Origin: Pantoea eucrina
GTDB taxonomy: Bacteria; Pseudomonadota; Gammaproteobacteria; Enterobacterales; Enterobacteriaceae
Direction: 5' to 3'
DNA: 64,000 bases
Assembly (NCBI RefSeq): GCF_001691555.1
Contig: NZ_MAYN01000008.1
Span: 2,218,766 to 2,282,765, forward strand
Of this stretch, positions 19,033 through 28,917 are shown piece by piece (the stretch's first letter is position 1; every line of letters begins with the position of its first letter). Made by a program: the position numbers and the translations under genes. Below the pieces are notes generated by a model, which was given only the letters and a program-made list of their open reading frames with translations, had not been told where the DNA came from and made no database searches.

Positions 19033-20388
19033 ATGGAACAACAGCATGGCGAAGCGCTGCACCGCGGCCTGAAGAATCGCCATATCCAGCTGATCGCGCT
19101 GGGCGGTGCCGTCGGCACCGGCCTGTTTCTGGGAAGCGCATCGGTTATTAAATCTGCCGGCCCGGCAGTGATCCTGGGGTATGCCATTGCCGGATTTATC
19201 GCCTTTTTAATTATGCGCCAGCTGGGTGAAATGGTGGTTGAAGAGCCGGTTGCCGGCAGCTTTAGCCATTTTGCCTATAAATACTGGGGCAATTTTGCCG
19301 GCTTCGCCTCAGGCTGGAACTACTGGGTGCTCTATGTGCTGGTTGCGATGGCAGAACTCAGCGCCGTCGGTAAATATATTCAGTTCTGGTATCCGGAGTT
19401 TCCGGCCTGGGCCAGCGCCGCTATTTTCTTTGTTGTCATCAATGCCATTAACCTGACCAACGTCAAAGTGTTTGGTGAGATGGAGTTCTGGTTCGCGATC
19501 ATTAAAGTCGTGGCCGTTATCGGCATGATCCTGTTTGGCGGCTGGCTGCTGTTCAGCGGCAACGCCGGTCCGCAGGCATCTGTCAGTAACCTGTGGGATC
19601 AGGGTGGCTTTCTGCCGCACGGCATGACCGGTCTGGTGATGATGATGGCGATTATCATGTTCTCCTTTGGTGGCCTTGAACTGGTGGGTATTACCGCTGC
19701 AGAAGCGGATAACCCGGAAGAGAGCATTCCTAAAGCCACTAATCAGGTGCTGTGGCGCATTCTGATTTTCTATATTGGCTCACTGGCGGTACTGCTGTCG
19801 CTGCTGCCCTGGACCCGCGTCACGGCAGATACCAGTCCGTTTGTCCTGATTTTCCATGAGCTGGGTGATGCGCTGGTCGCTAACGCCCTGAACGTCGTGA
19901 TCCTGACTGCGGCGCTCTCGGTCTACAACAGCTGTGTTTACTGTAACAGCCGTATGCTGTTTGGCCTGGCCCAGCAGGGTAATGCGCCAAAAGCGCTGCT
20001 GAAGGTTGATCGCCGCGGCGTACCGGTTGCCACTATTATGGTTTCGGCGGTTGCTACCGCACTGTGTGTGTTGATCAACTATCTGATGCCGGGAGAAGCC
20101 TTTGGTATTCTGATGTCACTGGTGGTGTCGGCTCTGGTCATCAACTGGGCAATGATTAGCCTGGCGCATATGAAATTCCGCCGTAAGAAAGATCAGCAGG
20201 GTGTCACCACGCGCTTCCGGGCGGTGCTCTATCCGGCCGGTAACTGGCTCTGTCTGCTGTTTATGGCCGCCGTGCTGGTGATCATGGCGATGACACCCGG
20301 AATGGCGATTTCAGTCTGGCTGATTCCGGTCTGGCTGGTTATTCTGGCGGTGGGTTACGCCGTTAAAAACAGAACGCAGAAAGCCTGA
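19033..20388 (+). CDS. aroP: aromatic amino acid permease AroP
   Basis: Inner-membrane proton symporter for Phe, Tyr and Trp; APC/AAT family, 451 residues against 457 in E. coli, with about 12 hydrophobic segments. The N-terminus LKNRHIQLIALGGAVGTGLF is the family signature (the GxGLFLG break in TM1), and EEPVAGSFSHFAYKYWG plus GLELVGITAAEADNPE are near-identical to E. coli AroP. AAAGAGG lies about 8 bases before the ATG. The C-terminus is a few residues shorter than E. coli. It is divergent from pdhR. Confidence 0.95.
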   Translation: MEQQHGEALHRGLKNRHIQLIALGGAVGTGLFLGSASVIKSAGPAVILGYAIAGFIAFLIMRQLGEMVVEEPVAGSFSHFAYKYWGNFAGFASGWNYWVLYVLVAMAELSAVGKYIQFWYPEFPAWASAAIFFVVINAINLTNVKVFGEMEFWFAIIKVVAVIGMILFGGWLLFSGNAGPQASVSNLWDQGGFLPHGMTGLVMMMAIIMFSFGGLELVGITAAEADNPEESIPKATNQVLWRILIFYIGSLAVLLSLLPWTRVTADTSPFVLIFHELGDALVANALNVVILTAALSVYNSCVYCNSRMLFGLAQQGNAPKALLKVDRRGVPVATIMVSAVATALCVLINYLMPGEAFGILMSLVVSALVINWAMISLAHMKFRRKKDQQGVTTRFRAVLYPAGNWLCLLFMAAVLVIMAMTPGMAISVWLIPVWLVILAVGYAVKNRTQKA

Positions 20389-20397
20389 TAGTCCCGC

Positions 20398-20422
20398 GTG
20401 CCCGGTTTATCTGACCGGGCAC
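20398..20422 (+). terminator. hairpin downstream of aroP
   Basis: Perfect 9-bp stem GTGCCCGGT (20398-20406) with ACCGGGCAC (20414-20422), 10 bases past the aroP stop. No U-tract follows, so it may stabilise the 3' end or work with Rho rather than terminate intrinsically. Confidence 0.55.
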
Positions 20423-20548
20423 CTCTGCCGATCGCCTTCACACTTTTTCCCCTGCACCCGTTTTGTCCATCTACGCGACTCATTGTTGATCATCCCTGCC
20501 TGCCATTTCCGCTGATACTTTTCGCTCCACTTGTCGCAGGAGACGACG

Positions 20549-21955
20549 ATGAAAAGTGCTGCACTCTCATTCAGAGAAAAACTGGGATATGGCATGGGCG
20601 ATGCCGGCTGTAACATGATTGGTGGCGCAATCATGCTGTTTCTTAACTACTTCTACACCGATGTTTTTGGCCTGGCACCGGCGCTGGTCGGCGTGCTGCT
20701 GCTTTCAGTACGCGTACTGGATGCGGTGACAGACCCCATTATGGGCGCGTTAGCGGACCGGACTCAGAGCCGCTGGGGCCGCTTCCGCCCCTGGCTGCTC
20801 TGGGTCTCGGTGCCGTATGTGCTGTTCAGCGTACTGATGTTTACTACGCCAGACTGGAGCTATGAAAACAAAGTTATCTGGGCCTTTGTGACCTATTTCC
20901 TGATGTCGCTGACCTATACGGCTATCAATATTCCCTACTGTTCGCTGGGCGGTGTCATCACCAGCGATCCGGGCGAACGCGTGTCCTGTCAGTCTTATCG
21001 CTTCGTGATGGTGGGGGTTGCCACGCTGATCCTCTCACTCTCACTGCTGCCTATGGCAGAGTGGTTTGGCGGTGACAACAAAGCGCGCGGTTATCAGCTG
21101 GCGATGAGCGTGCTGGCGCTGATTGGCCTGGCGATGTTTCTGTTCTGTTTTGCTAATGTCCGTGAACGTATCCGGCCTGCGGTGCCGACACATGACGATC
21201 TGAAGAAAGACCTGCGCGATATATGGAAAAACGATCAGTGGGTACGCATTCTGCTGCTGACCTTCTGCAACGTCTGTCCCGGCTTTATCCGCATGGCGGC
21301 CACCATGTATTACGTGACCTGGGTAATGGGCCAGTCGACGCATTTTGCCACGCTATTTATCAGCCTGGGCGTAATTGGCATGATGGCTGGCAGCACGCTG
21401 GCTAAATATCTCACCGATCGCTGGTGTAAGCTGAAAGTCTTTTTCTGGACCAATATCGCGCTGGCGCTCTTTTCCTGTGGATTTTACTGGATCGATCCAC
21501 ACGCCACCATCACGGTAGTGGTGGCCTATTTCCTGCTGAATATTCTGCATCAGATCCCCTCGCCGCTGCACTGGTCGCTCATGGCCGATGTGGATGACTA
21601 TGGCGAGTGGAAAACCGGCAAGCGTATTACCGGCATGAGCTTTTCCGGCAACCTCTTTTTTCTCAAGGTCGGGCTGGCGGTTGCCGGTGCCATGGTCGGC
21701 TTTCTGCTGTCGGTTTACGGCTATGACGCCGGCGCAAAACAGCAGTCCGCCACCGCCGTCAACGGCATTATGCTGCTCTTCACCGTGATACCCGGTATCG
21801 GCTATCTGATCACTGCCGGCGTGGTGCGCCTGATGAAAGTGGATCGCAAGCTGATGCGTACTATTCAGGATGACCTGGCGCTGCGCCGCGCTAACTTTCG
21901 CGATTTGTCTGCCCCATCCCCGGCCGCAACCACTCAACCCGGAGAAGTCAAATGA
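20549..21955 (+). CDS. GPH-family sugar:cation symporter
   Basis: Inner-membrane glycoside-pentoside-hexuronide symporter, 468 residues, 12 predicted helices; resembles the XynT/YicJ/MelB group. GPH signatures include YGMGDAGCNMIGG near the N-terminus, the cytoplasmic loop DRTQSRWGRFRPWLLW near residues 70-85, and a late ADVDDYGEWKTGKRITG (about residues 348-364). The start at 20549 has AGGAG 6 bases upstream. It overlaps the next gene (a GH43 glycosidase) by 4 bases, so it most likely imports a pentose-containing oligosaccharide. The pair is extra to the E. coli aroP-ampE interval. Confidence 0.88.
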   Translation: MKSAALSFREKLGYGMGDAGCNMIGGAIMLFLNYFYTDVFGLAPALVGVLLLSVRVLDAVTDPIMGALADRTQSRWGRFRPWLLWVSVPYVLFSVLMFTTPDWSYENKVIWAFVTYFLMSLTYTAINIPYCSLGGVITSDPGERVSCQSYRFVMVGVATLILSLSLLPMAEWFGGDNKARGYQLAMSVLALIGLAMFLFCFANVRERIRPAVPTHDDLKKDLRDIWKNDQWVRILLLTFCNVCPGFIRMAATMYYVTWVMGQSTHFATLFISLGVIGMMAGSTLAKYLTDRWCKLKVFFWTNIALALFSCGFYWIDPHATITVVVAYFLLNILHQIPSPLHWSLMADVDDYGEWKTGKRITGMSFSGNLFFLKVGLAVAGAMVGFLLSVYGYDAGAKQQSATAVNGIMLLFTVIPGIGYLITAGVVRLMKVDRKLMRTIQDDLALRRANFRDLSAPSPAATTQPGEVK

Positions 21956-22905
21956 CCTGGCCTAACCCTTTTATTACACAGCGCGCCGACCCCTTTATTC
22001 TGCGGCACGGCGCTGGCTACTACTTTATCGCCTCAGTACCGGAATATGATCGGCTGGAGCTGCGTCACGCCACCACGCTCGCAGGACTGCGTGAGGCGCC
22101 CGCCGTTACCGTCTGGCGCAAGCCGGACCAGGGTGAATACAGTGAGCTGATCTGGGCACCTGAGCTGCACCACATTAATGGTCAGTGGGTCATCTACTTT
22201 GCGGCGGCGCCGAGCCGTGAGATTAAAGAGGGGCTGTTTCAGCATCGTATGTATGCGCTGGTCTGCGATGACGCCGATCCGCTGACCGGCTACTGGCAGC
22301 CCTGTCGCCGGATTGAAACGCAATTCGATAGCTTTGCGCTGGATGCCACGCACTTTGTCCATCAGGGTAAAAACTGGTACCTCTGGGCACAAAAAGATCC
22401 CGCGATTCCCGGTAATTCCAATCTTTATCTGGCTGAGCTGCTGAATCCCTGGACGCTGAAAGGTACGCCGGTGATGCTGAGCCGGCCTGAATATGAGTGG
22501 GAGTGTGCCGGATTCAGCGTTAATGAAGGACCGGCGGCGATCCGTCACGGTAACCGGCTGTTTGTGACCTACTCCGCCAGCGCGACCGATGAAAACTACT
22601 GTCTGGGTATGCTGAGTATCGATGTGCAGGCCGATCCGCGCGATCGCATCGCCTGGCAGAAGTCAGCACGGCCGGTGTTTACCACCAGCTGGGAGAATCA
22701 GCAGTATGGTCCGGGACACAACAGTTTTACGACGGATGAAGCGGGACGCGACGTGCTGGTTTATCACGCCCGCAACTACACGGAAATCGAGGGCGATCCG
22801 CTGTGGGATCCCAATCGCCATACGCGCCTGAAATATTTCAGCTGGCGCGAGGATGGCACGCCCGATTTCGGCGTGCCGCCGGCGGATCACACCAGCGTGC
22901 CGTAG
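21952..22905 (+). CDS. glycoside hydrolase family 43 protein (arabinosidase/xylosidase-like)
   Basis: Five-bladed beta-propeller glycosidase, 317 residues, with no signal peptide, so cytoplasmic. Likely catalytic residues are Asp13 in RADPF (base), Asp131 in FALDATHF (pKa modulator) and Glu192 in VNEGPAA (acid). The family cleaves alpha-L-arabinofuranosyl or beta-xylosyl ends; which of these cannot be told. Its ATG overlaps the symporter stop (ATGA), implying coupling and hydrolysis of the imported sugar. Its last 19 bases overlap the converging ampE 3' end, a tight insertion boundary. Confidence 0.87.
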   Translation: MTWPNPFITQRADPFILRHGAGYYFIASVPEYDRLELRHATTLAGLREAPAVTVWRKPDQGEYSELIWAPELHHINGQWVIYFAAAPSREIKEGLFQHRMYALVCDDADPLTGYWQPCRRIETQFDSFALDATHFVHQGKNWYLWAQKDPAIPGNSNLYLAELLNPWTLKGTPVMLSRPEYEWECAGFSVNEGPAAIRHGNRLFVTYSASATDENYCLGMLSIDVQADPRDRIAWQKSARPVFTTSWENQQYGPGHNSFTTDEAGRDVLVYHARNYTEIEGDPLWDPNRHTRLKYFSWREDGTPDFGVPPADHTSVP

Positions 22906-23732
22906 ATAGTCAGGAGCGCGACCACCACCACCAGCACCAGCGAGGTGCGTTTTGCCAGCGCCACCGCCACGCGAGGGGTGGCGACCTTATCCGTGTGCGG
23001 ATCGCGCGCCAGCGAGAATTGCGCCAGGCTGGTCAGCACCTGATACTGAGAACGACGGAGATCGCTCAGAGAGGCAAACCACGCGGGCAGCGCGCGCTCG
23101 CCGTGCCCCAGCAGCGCATAAGCCACGCCCGCCAGCCGCACCGGGATCCAGTCCAGCACGTGCAGCAGCGCATCAACGCCTGAGGCAGCGCGCGCCTGGT
23201 CTGATGCGTGTCGTGCCAGCCAGCTCTGCCAGGCGCGCAGAAAAGCGTACCCCACCAGCAGCACCGGTCCCCCGACCACAAACCAGAACAGCGGAGCAAG
23301 ATAGAAACGGAAGTTGATCCAGATAAGTGCGTTCTGCAGCTCGCGCAGGAACTCGCGCTCGCTGCAGTTTGCCGGCACGCCATGGATCAGCGTCAGCTCT
23401 GCGGCCATCGCCTGATGCGCGGCCTCATCATCACGGCTGGCAGCCTGCAGGTAGTTATGGTAGTGCTGTCGCGCAGAACCGGCGCCGATACAGAGCAGCC
23501 CGGTCACAATCCAGAACAGCAGCTGCAGCAGCCCGAACAGCAGGCCGTGCAGGCTCCAGACCACCAGCCACACCAGCAGCATCGCCACTGCGGTCATAAG
23601 AAGCGTGCGCAGCAGCGAAAAGTGCTGCCGGCCACGAAACAGCGGCGTCAGCCGGTGATCCAGCTGCCAGTGCTCGCCCATTTTAAACAGGCGTTCCCAT
23701 CCCAGAACAAGTAACAAACTAAACAACGTCAT
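22887..23732 (-). CDS. ampE: inner-membrane protein AmpE
   Basis: Integral membrane protein of 281 residues (284 in E. coli). The start at 23732 ([20 protein letters not shown]) has AGGAG 5 bases upstream and corresponds to E. coli; a frame from 23795 only adds sequence inside ampD. Four or so hydrophobic segments flank a conserved cytoplasmic part with [18 protein letters not shown] near 134-151. It is described as a sensory partner in beta-lactamase induction and related to CobD-like proteins, but its activity is unknown. It lies 16 bases after ampD. Confidence 0.94.
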   Translation of the reverse strand: MTLFSLLLVLGWERLFKMGEHWQLDHRLTPLFRGRQHFSLLRTLLMTAVAMLLVWLVVWSLHGLLFGLLQLLFWIVTGLLCIGAGSARQHYHNYLQAASRDDEAAHQAMAAELTLIHGVPANCSEREFLRELQNALIWINFRFYLAPLFWFVVGGPVLLVGYAFLRAWQSWLARHASDQARAASGVDALLHVLDWIPVRLAGVAYALLGHGERALPAWFASLSDLRRSQYQVLTSLAQFSLARDPHTDKVATPRVAVALAKRTSLVLVVVVALLTIYGTLV

Positions 23733-23748
23733 AATGGCTCCTGCGGTG

Positions 23749-24300
23749 TCAGGCATTCTCCTGAGTAATACCCTGTTTATAGCGCGACCAGTCAAACGCC
23801 GGGCCCGGATCGGTTTTACGCCCGGGTGCGATATCGCTATGTCCGGTAATGCGATCGGCGCTCAGTGGATAGTGCTGCTGCAGCAGCGCGGTGACCTGCT
23901 GCAGCATGGCGTACTGGGCGTCGGTGTAGGGCAGCGTGTCGGTGCCTTCCAGCTCGATGCCAATAGAAAAGTCGTTGCAGTTCTCCCGCCCGCTGAACAC
24001 AGACACGCCCGCATGCCAGGCACGCTCATTCAGTGAGACATACTGTACCAGCTCACCGTCGCGCCGGATCAGACAGTGTGCTGCCACGCGCAGCTGCGCG
24101 ATATCAGCAAAATAGGGATGTGCATCGGCAGGCAGCGAGCCGGTAAACAGACGATCGATCCACGGTCCGCCAAACTCCCCCGGCGGCAAACTGATATTAT
24201 GGATCACCAGCAGCGACGGTACCTCATGGTCGGGACGTGCATTAAAATGTGGCGAGGGCACCTTACGGGCGCTGCTGATCCAGCCCTGTTCCAGTTTCAT
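23749..24300 (-). CDS. ampD: 1,6-anhydro-N-acetylmuramyl-L-alanine amidase AmpD
   Basis: Cytoplasmic zinc amidase of peptidoglycan recycling; it strips the peptide from anhydromuropeptides and so keeps AmpR-controlled beta-lactamase low. The 183 residues match E. coli. Zinc ligands His34 (VIHNIS), His154 (TGHSDI) and Asp164 (KTDPGP) are present, as is the substrate segment [13 protein letters not shown]. The start at 24300 has AAGGA 8 bases upstream. It forms an operon with ampE. In E. coli nadC is the next gene; here ppdD follows divergently. Confidence 0.96.
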   Translation of the reverse strand: MKLEQGWISSARKVPSPHFNARPDHEVPSLLVIHNISLPPGEFGGPWIDRLFTGSLPADAHPYFADIAQLRVAAHCLIRRDGELVQYVSLNERAWHAGVSVFSGRENCNDFSIGIELEGTDTLPYTDAQYAMLQQVTALLQQHYPLSADRITGHSDIAPGRKTDPGPAFDWSRYKQGITQENA

Positions 24301-24606
24301 CTCTGTAATCCTTAGCAAAATCAGGCCGAGAATATCACGATTCAGAGCAGGGGTTAGCGTCTTCGTGCGATAGCGCGCCTTATCCTCCCCCCGCCCTTTG
24401 CCGTTGCTCCTGCAAAATAAGCCAGCGTGATAGCGCATCAGATGGCCCTCTGCTGCCCGGGTGTGTGAGCCCGCCCGGCAACAGAGCTGCCGCTTGCTGC
24501 AACAGATAAAAATGGCTGCGCACCACTCCCCGGTTATCAGGCAATACGCTTTCGTCATCCGTTTGTGCTGCTTATCGTAGCGCCTCAGCGAAAACGGAGC
24601 CCTGCT
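24301..24606. other. ampD-ppdD intergenic region (no gene; nadC absent)
   Basis: 306 bases between divergent ampD and ppdD. E. coli has nadC (about 297 codons) here; no frame or fragment resembling quinolinate phosphoribosyltransferase is visible. Promoters for both neighbours must lie here, but I cannot assign boxes. Confidence 0.75.
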
Positions 24607-25056
24607 ATGGAAAAACAACGCGGTTTTACCCTGATTGAACTGATGATCGTCATCGGCATCGTCGCTATCCTCAGCGCGATTGGCCTGCCTGCTTACCAGA
24701 ATTACCTGCAGCGTGCAGCACTGACTGACATGCTGCAAACCATGTTGCCGTATAAAACGGCGGTTGAACTTTGCGCTATTGAGCGCGGTAGCCCGGCGCA
24801 GTGTCAGGCGGGTGAACACGGCATTCCGGCTGCGAAAGGCTCGCGCTATGTCGCCTCGCTCGCCGTTACCAATGGTGTCATTGCGCTTACCGGGCAGGAG
24901 AGCCTGAACGGGCTGAGCGTGGAGATGCAGCCGGTCTGGGATGTGGCTGAAGGCATGCTGCACTGGCAGCGCAGCTGTACCAGCACCAGGAGCGCCCTGC
25001 GTGATAACTGCCTGAATCAGTTCCGCTTTGCGGACAAGGACGGGACTAATGGCTGA
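24607..25056 (+). CDS. ppdD: type IV prepilin-like major pilin PpdD
   Basis: Class III prepilin, 149 residues. The leader MEKQRG is followed by the processed end FTLIELMIVIGIVAILSAIG, with Gly(-1), Phe(+1) and Glu5, then YQNYLQRAALTDML. Cleavage and methylation need a prepilin peptidase (not in the window). Two cysteines near the C-terminus (RSCTST and DNCLNQ) can make the usual pilin disulfide loop. GGAG lies 7 bases before the ATG at 24607. It overlaps hofB by 8 bases. E. coli PpdD forms pili when the assembly genes are expressed. Confidence 0.94.
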   Translation: MEKQRGFTLIELMIVIGIVAILSAIGLPAYQNYLQRAALTDMLQTMLPYKTAVELCAIERGSPAQCQAGEHGIPAAKGSRYVASLAVTNGVIALTGQESLNGLSVEMQPVWDVAEGMLHWQRSCTSTRSALRDNCLNQFRFADKDGTNG

Positions 25057-26437
25057 GCATGATCCGGCACTGCTGGCGCTGTGCGCCCGCTACCAGGCGC
25101 GGCTGCTGCAGCACGATGACACCCGACTGCGTGTGGCCGTTACCGACTCTCCCCACCCGCAGCTGCTGGAGGCGCTGCAGTTCGCCTGCCAGTGTCAGGT
25201 AGAGATCGAGTGCTGGCCTGCTGCCCGCATGGAACAGACGTTGCACCAGCCGGTATCAGATGCCCGGCTGCCTGAGCAGCGCAGCGCCGCTTCAGCAACC
25301 GAAGCGGTAAACCAGATTCTGCATCAGGCCATACAGCGACGCGCCTCCGATGTGCATATTGAGCCTCAGCCGCAGGGATTACGTATCCGGCTGCGCATTG
25401 ACGGTGTGTTACATAACCTGCCGCGCTTACCAGAGGTGCAGCCTGCTGCCGTGCTGGCGCGGCTGAAAGTGCTCGCCGGGCTGGATATTGCGGAGCGCCG
25501 TCTGCCACAGGATGGGCAGTTTACCCACGAGATAAACGGCAGCGGCGCGGCCTTTCGCCTCGCCACGCTGCCGGTCAGTCACGGTGAAAAAGCCGTTGTG
25601 CGTTTACTGCAGAGTGAAGGCAGTGCGATTGCGCTGGATAAGCTTGGTATGCCGCTGGCTCAGCTGCGCCTGCTGAAACAGGCGCTGGCTAAGCCGCAGG
25701 GGTTGATCCTGGTGACCGGCCCGACCGGCAGCGGCAAAACCTTCACGCTCTACAGCAGCCTCAGCGCACTGAACGTGCCGGAAAAAAATATCTGCAGCGT
25801 GGAAGACCCGATAGAGATCCCGCTGACCGGCATCAACCAGACTCAGGTGCGTCCCCGCAGCGGCCTCGACTTTAATCGCGTACTGCGTGCCCTGCTGCGC
25901 CAGGATCCGGATGTGATCATGGTCGGTGAAATCCGCGACAGTGAAACGGCCAGCATTGCGGTTAAAGCCGCCCAGACCGGGCATCTGGTTCTCTCCACGC
26001 TGCATACTAACTCTACCGCTGAAACGCTGACGCGCCTCAGACAGATGGATATTCCCGGTTATCTGCTGGGGCCGGCGCTGCAGCTGGTGATAGCACAGCG
26101 CCTGGTCCGCCGGCTATGCCTGCACTGCCGCCAGCCAGCGCAGGCTGTCGCTCATCTCCCGCCCGCACTCTGGCCCGGCACTCTGCAGACCTGGCGCGCC
26201 CCAGGCTGCGACCACTGTTTCTCCGGCTACTATGGTCGCCTCGCGCTGTTTGAAATTTTGCCGGTTAACAGCAGGCTGCAGAATGCCATCTCTTCAGAGA
26301 TGCCGCTGGAGCATGTCCTGATGCTCGCCGGCGAACAGGGAATGAAAACGCTGCTGAGCGCGGGTCTGGAAGCGGTAAGCCGGGGAGACACATCATTTGA
26401 AGAGATGCAGCGCGTGGTAGGTCTGGACAATGGCTAA
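25049..26437 (+). CDS. hofB: type IV pilus assembly ATPase HofB (PilB/GspE family)
   Basis: Cytoplasmic hexameric ATPase powering pilin polymerisation; 462 residues from the ATG at 25049, which overlaps the end of ppdD. Motifs: Walker A VTGPTGSGKTFTLY near residues 223-236, Asp box DPIEIPL near 255, Walker B IMVGEIRDSETA near 288-299, His box GHLVLSTLHTN near 308. The N-terminal domain is short compared with PilB. A tetracysteine-like set (CLHC, CDHC) near 358-388 matches the GspE zinc region. It is coupled to hofC by an 8-base overlap. Confidence 0.94.
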   Translation: MAEHDPALLALCARYQARLLQHDDTRLRVAVTDSPHPQLLEALQFACQCQVEIECWPAARMEQTLHQPVSDARLPEQRSAASATEAVNQILHQAIQRRASDVHIEPQPQGLRIRLRIDGVLHNLPRLPEVQPAAVLARLKVLAGLDIAERRLPQDGQFTHEINGSGAAFRLATLPVSHGEKAVVRLLQSEGSAIALDKLGMPLAQLRLLKQALAKPQGLILVTGPTGSGKTFTLYSSLSALNVPEKNICSVEDPIEIPLTGINQTQVRPRSGLDFNRVLRALLRQDPDVIMVGEIRDSETASIAVKAAQTGHLVLSTLHTNSTAETLTRLRQMDIPGYLLGPALQLVIAQRLVRRLCLHCRQPAQAVAHLPPALWPGTLQTWRAPGCDHCFSGYYGRLALFEILPVNSRLQNAISSEMPLEHVLMLAGEQGMKTLLSAGLEAVSRGDTSFEEMQRVVGLDNG

Positions 26438-27629
26438 ACGTTATCACTTCAGCTGGCAGGCGCTGGACACCATGGGCGAGCTGCAGACAGGGGAGTCGCT
26501 GCTGCGCGATCGGGCTGCCCTGCTGCATCAGCTCGCCGATCGCGGCATGCTGATTGTTAGCTGGCAACGCGGCCGCTGCTGGCGCAGACGCGACTGGAAA
26601 TGGCAGCAAAAAATTGAGCTGATGCATCAGCTGGCTACGCTGCTAAAAGCGGGATTACCCCTGGCTGAAAGTCTGATGCTGCTGGCGCAGGGGCACCCGC
26701 ATGCCGGATGGCGCGTGGTGCTTACAGGCCTGCAGCAGCAGGTGCTGGCCGGAGAGGCGTTTTCGCAGGCTCTGCGTACGTGGCCTGACCTTTTCCCGCC
26801 CCTGTTTTCCGCACTGATGCAGGTAGGCGAGGCCACCGGACAGCTCGACAGCTGCTGTCTGCGGCTGGCGCAGCAGCAGGCAAAGCAGCGTCAGCTGCGC
26901 CAGAAAGTCGGCAAAGCCCTGCGCTATCCGATCTTTATTCTGCTGGTGGCGCTGGCGGTCAGTGCCGGCATGCTGTTATTTGTACTGCCGGAGTTTATTG
27001 CCGTCTATGCCAGCTTTGATGCACCACTGCCCGCCTTTACCGCAGGCGTTGTGGCGCTGTCAGAGGGCATGCAGCAGACCGCACTGCCGTTGTTACTGGT
27101 TGCTGCCGGCTGTGCGATTGCAGCACGGCAGATTGCACGGCGCTCCGATCGCTGGCAGCGACGCTTACAGCATTTTATCCTGCGCCTGCCGCTGATCGCC
27201 CCGCTCTGGCGTGGTGCGCAGCTCAGCCAGATTTATGCCATTTTACAGCTGACGCAGCAGGCAGGACTTACGCTGCTGCACAGTCTGCAGACAGTAGAAA
27301 TGACGCTGACGGCGCGGGTGTGGCGCGAAGCGATTGTAGCGCTACAGGCGCATATCGCTGCCGGTGCGCCGCTGCACCAGGCGCTGCAGCAGCATACGCT
27401 GTTTACACCGCTCTGTGCCCAGCTGACAGGCGCCGGTGAAGAGGCTGGCGCGCTTGATATCATGCTGGCCCGGCTGGCAGAGTGGCATGAAACGGAAACC
27501 TCAAACCGGGCAGAGGCGCTGGCTGCTGCGCTTGAACCGGCGATGATGCTGGTGATCGGGGCGATCGTTGGCACGCTGGTGATCGCCATGTATCTGCCGG
27601 TGTTTGGTCTGGGAGAGGTCATACGCTAG
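26430..27629 (+). CDS. hofC: type IV pilus inner-membrane platform protein HofC (PilC/GspF family)
   Basis: Inner-membrane platform protein, 399 residues (400 in E. coli). Two GspF repeats are visible: the first around residues 65-190 (LATLLKAGLPLAESLMLLA, ending with the membrane segment YPIFILLVALAVSAGML) and the second around 268-390 (LTQQAGLTLLHSLQTVEMT, ending with PAMMLVIGAIVGTLVIAMYL). It presumably interacts with HofB and PpdD. It is the last gene of the ppdD-hofB-hofC unit; other pilus genes are not in the window. Confidence 0.94.
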   Translation: MAKRYHFSWQALDTMGELQTGESLLRDRAALLHQLADRGMLIVSWQRGRCWRRRDWKWQQKIELMHQLATLLKAGLPLAESLMLLAQGHPHAGWRVVLTGLQQQVLAGEAFSQALRTWPDLFPPLFSALMQVGEATGQLDSCCLRLAQQQAKQRQLRQKVGKALRYPIFILLVALAVSAGMLLFVLPEFIAVYASFDAPLPAFTAGVVALSEGMQQTALPLLLVAAGCAIAARQIARRSDRWQRRLQHFILRLPLIAPLWRGAQLSQIYAILQLTQQAGLTLLHSLQTVEMTLTARVWREAIVALQAHIAAGAPLHQALQQHTLFTPLCAQLTGAGEEAGALDIMLARLAEWHETETSNRAEALAAALEPAMMLVIGAIVGTLVIAMYLPVFGLGEVIR

Positions 27630-27649
27630 CGGGCGCCTGCTGCGCCCGC
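27629..27649. terminator. hairpin between hofC and guaC
   Basis: GCGGGCGC (27629-27636) and GCGCCCGC (27642-27649) form a perfect 8-bp stem with a CTGCT loop between two converging genes. The flanking T content is modest, so strength is uncertain. Confidence 0.6.
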
Positions 27650-27658
27650 ACGGAGGGT

Positions 27659-28699
27659 TTATCGTGTGTACACGCGGTTCTCCTGCTCTGCCACACGGAT
27701 AAACGTTGTACGCTTGGTCAGCTCTTTCAGACGTTCAGCGCCAACGTAGGTACAGGCTGAACGCAGGCCTCCCAGAATGTCTTTGATGGTCTCTGCCACC
27801 GGTCCGCGCAGCGGCAGGCGTACGGTTTTGCCTTCTGCTGCCCGGTATTGCGCTACGCCACCCACGTGGCGCTTCATCGCCGATTCAGAACTCATGCCGT
27901 AAAACAGCATAAACTGCTCGCCCTGCTCCTCCACAATCGTGCCTTCACACTCATCATGCGCCGCCAGCATACCGCCCAGCATGACAAAGTCAGCCCCGCC
28001 GCCAAACGCTTTGGCAATATCACCCGGTACGGAACAGCCGCCGTCACTGACAATCTGTCCGCCCAGACCGTGCGCGGCATCGGCGCACTCAATCACCGCT
28101 GACAGCTGCGGATAACCTACGCCGGTTTTCACGCGGGTCGTGCAGACCGATCCCGGGCCGATACCCACTTTAACAATATCCGCACCTGACAGAATCAGCT
28201 CTTCTACCATCTCTCCCGTCACGACGTTACCGGCACAGATGGTTTTATCCGGAAAGCGTTCACGCGCGCGCTGCAGAAATGCCACAAAGTGCTCTGAATA
28301 ACCGTTCGCCACGTCGATGCAGATAAACTTCAGCTGCGGCGACAGGGCGAGAATCGCATTCAGTTTAGTGAAATCCGCTTCTGAGGTTCCGGTTGAAACC
28401 ATGACGTAATTCAGCACGGACGCGGGCACGCGCTGGATAAACGCCTGCCATGCATCAATACTATAGTGTTTATGAACCGCAGTAAGTACTTCAAAGCCGG
28501 CCAGCGCTTCTGCCATGGTGAACGTGCCAACGGTATCCATGTTTGCTGCGATAACCGGTACTCCATGCCACTCCAGAGCAGAGTGTTTAAAGGTGAAGGT
28601 GCGTGCCAGTTCAACATCAGAACGGCTTTTGAGCGTCGAGCGTTTCGGGCGGATTAACACATCTTTAAAGCCCAGTTTGATATCTTCTTCAATACGCAT
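27659..28699 (-). CDS. guaC: GMP reductase (GuaC)
   Basis: NADPH-dependent deamination of GMP to IMP, balancing purine pools; 346 residues, TIM barrel of the IMPDH family without CBS domains. The catalytic Cys186 sits in [15 protein letters not shown]; upstream [20 protein letters not shown] is the family N-terminus, and [20 protein letters not shown] is the phosphate-binding part. The start at 28699 corresponds to E. coli. It is divergent from coaE across 218 bases. Confidence 0.97.
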   Translation of the reverse strand: MRIEEDIKLGFKDVLIRPKRSTLKSRSDVELARTFTFKHSALEWHGVPVIAANMDTVGTFTMAEALAGFEVLTAVHKHYSIDAWQAFIQRVPASVLNYVMVSTGTSEADFTKLNAILALSPQLKFICIDVANGYSEHFVAFLQRARERFPDKTICAGNVVTGEMVEELILSGADIVKVGIGPGSVCTTRVKTGVGYPQLSAVIECADAAHGLGGQIVSDGGCSVPGDIAKAFGGGADFVMLGGMLAAHDECEGTIVEEQGEQFMLFYGMSSESAMKRHVGGVAQYRAAEGKTVRLPLRGPVAETIKDILGGLRSACTYVGAERLKELTKRTTFIRVAEQENRVYTR

Positions 28700-28917
28700 A
28701 GCAGAGGGTCCTGGTTAGTGAAAACGAACCGCAGTTCGGGTAGCGCTCACGGCTCCAGTGTCGTTATCATACGCGCCATAACGGCGGTGGCAAGGGTGCG
28801 AATTTCACTTTACTTACGCTACAATCCTGTAAATCTGACCGATCGCTAAGAATGTGATCCTTTTCTCATTTTTGAGAGACTGCCGCCCTCTGATGCGCTG
28901 AATACCGGGAGAAAAAT

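Noticed and set aside
24301..24963. N-terminal extension of the ampD frame to 404 codons
   Set aside because: It runs antisense through ppdD; AmpD homology and a good ribosome-binding site begin at 24300.
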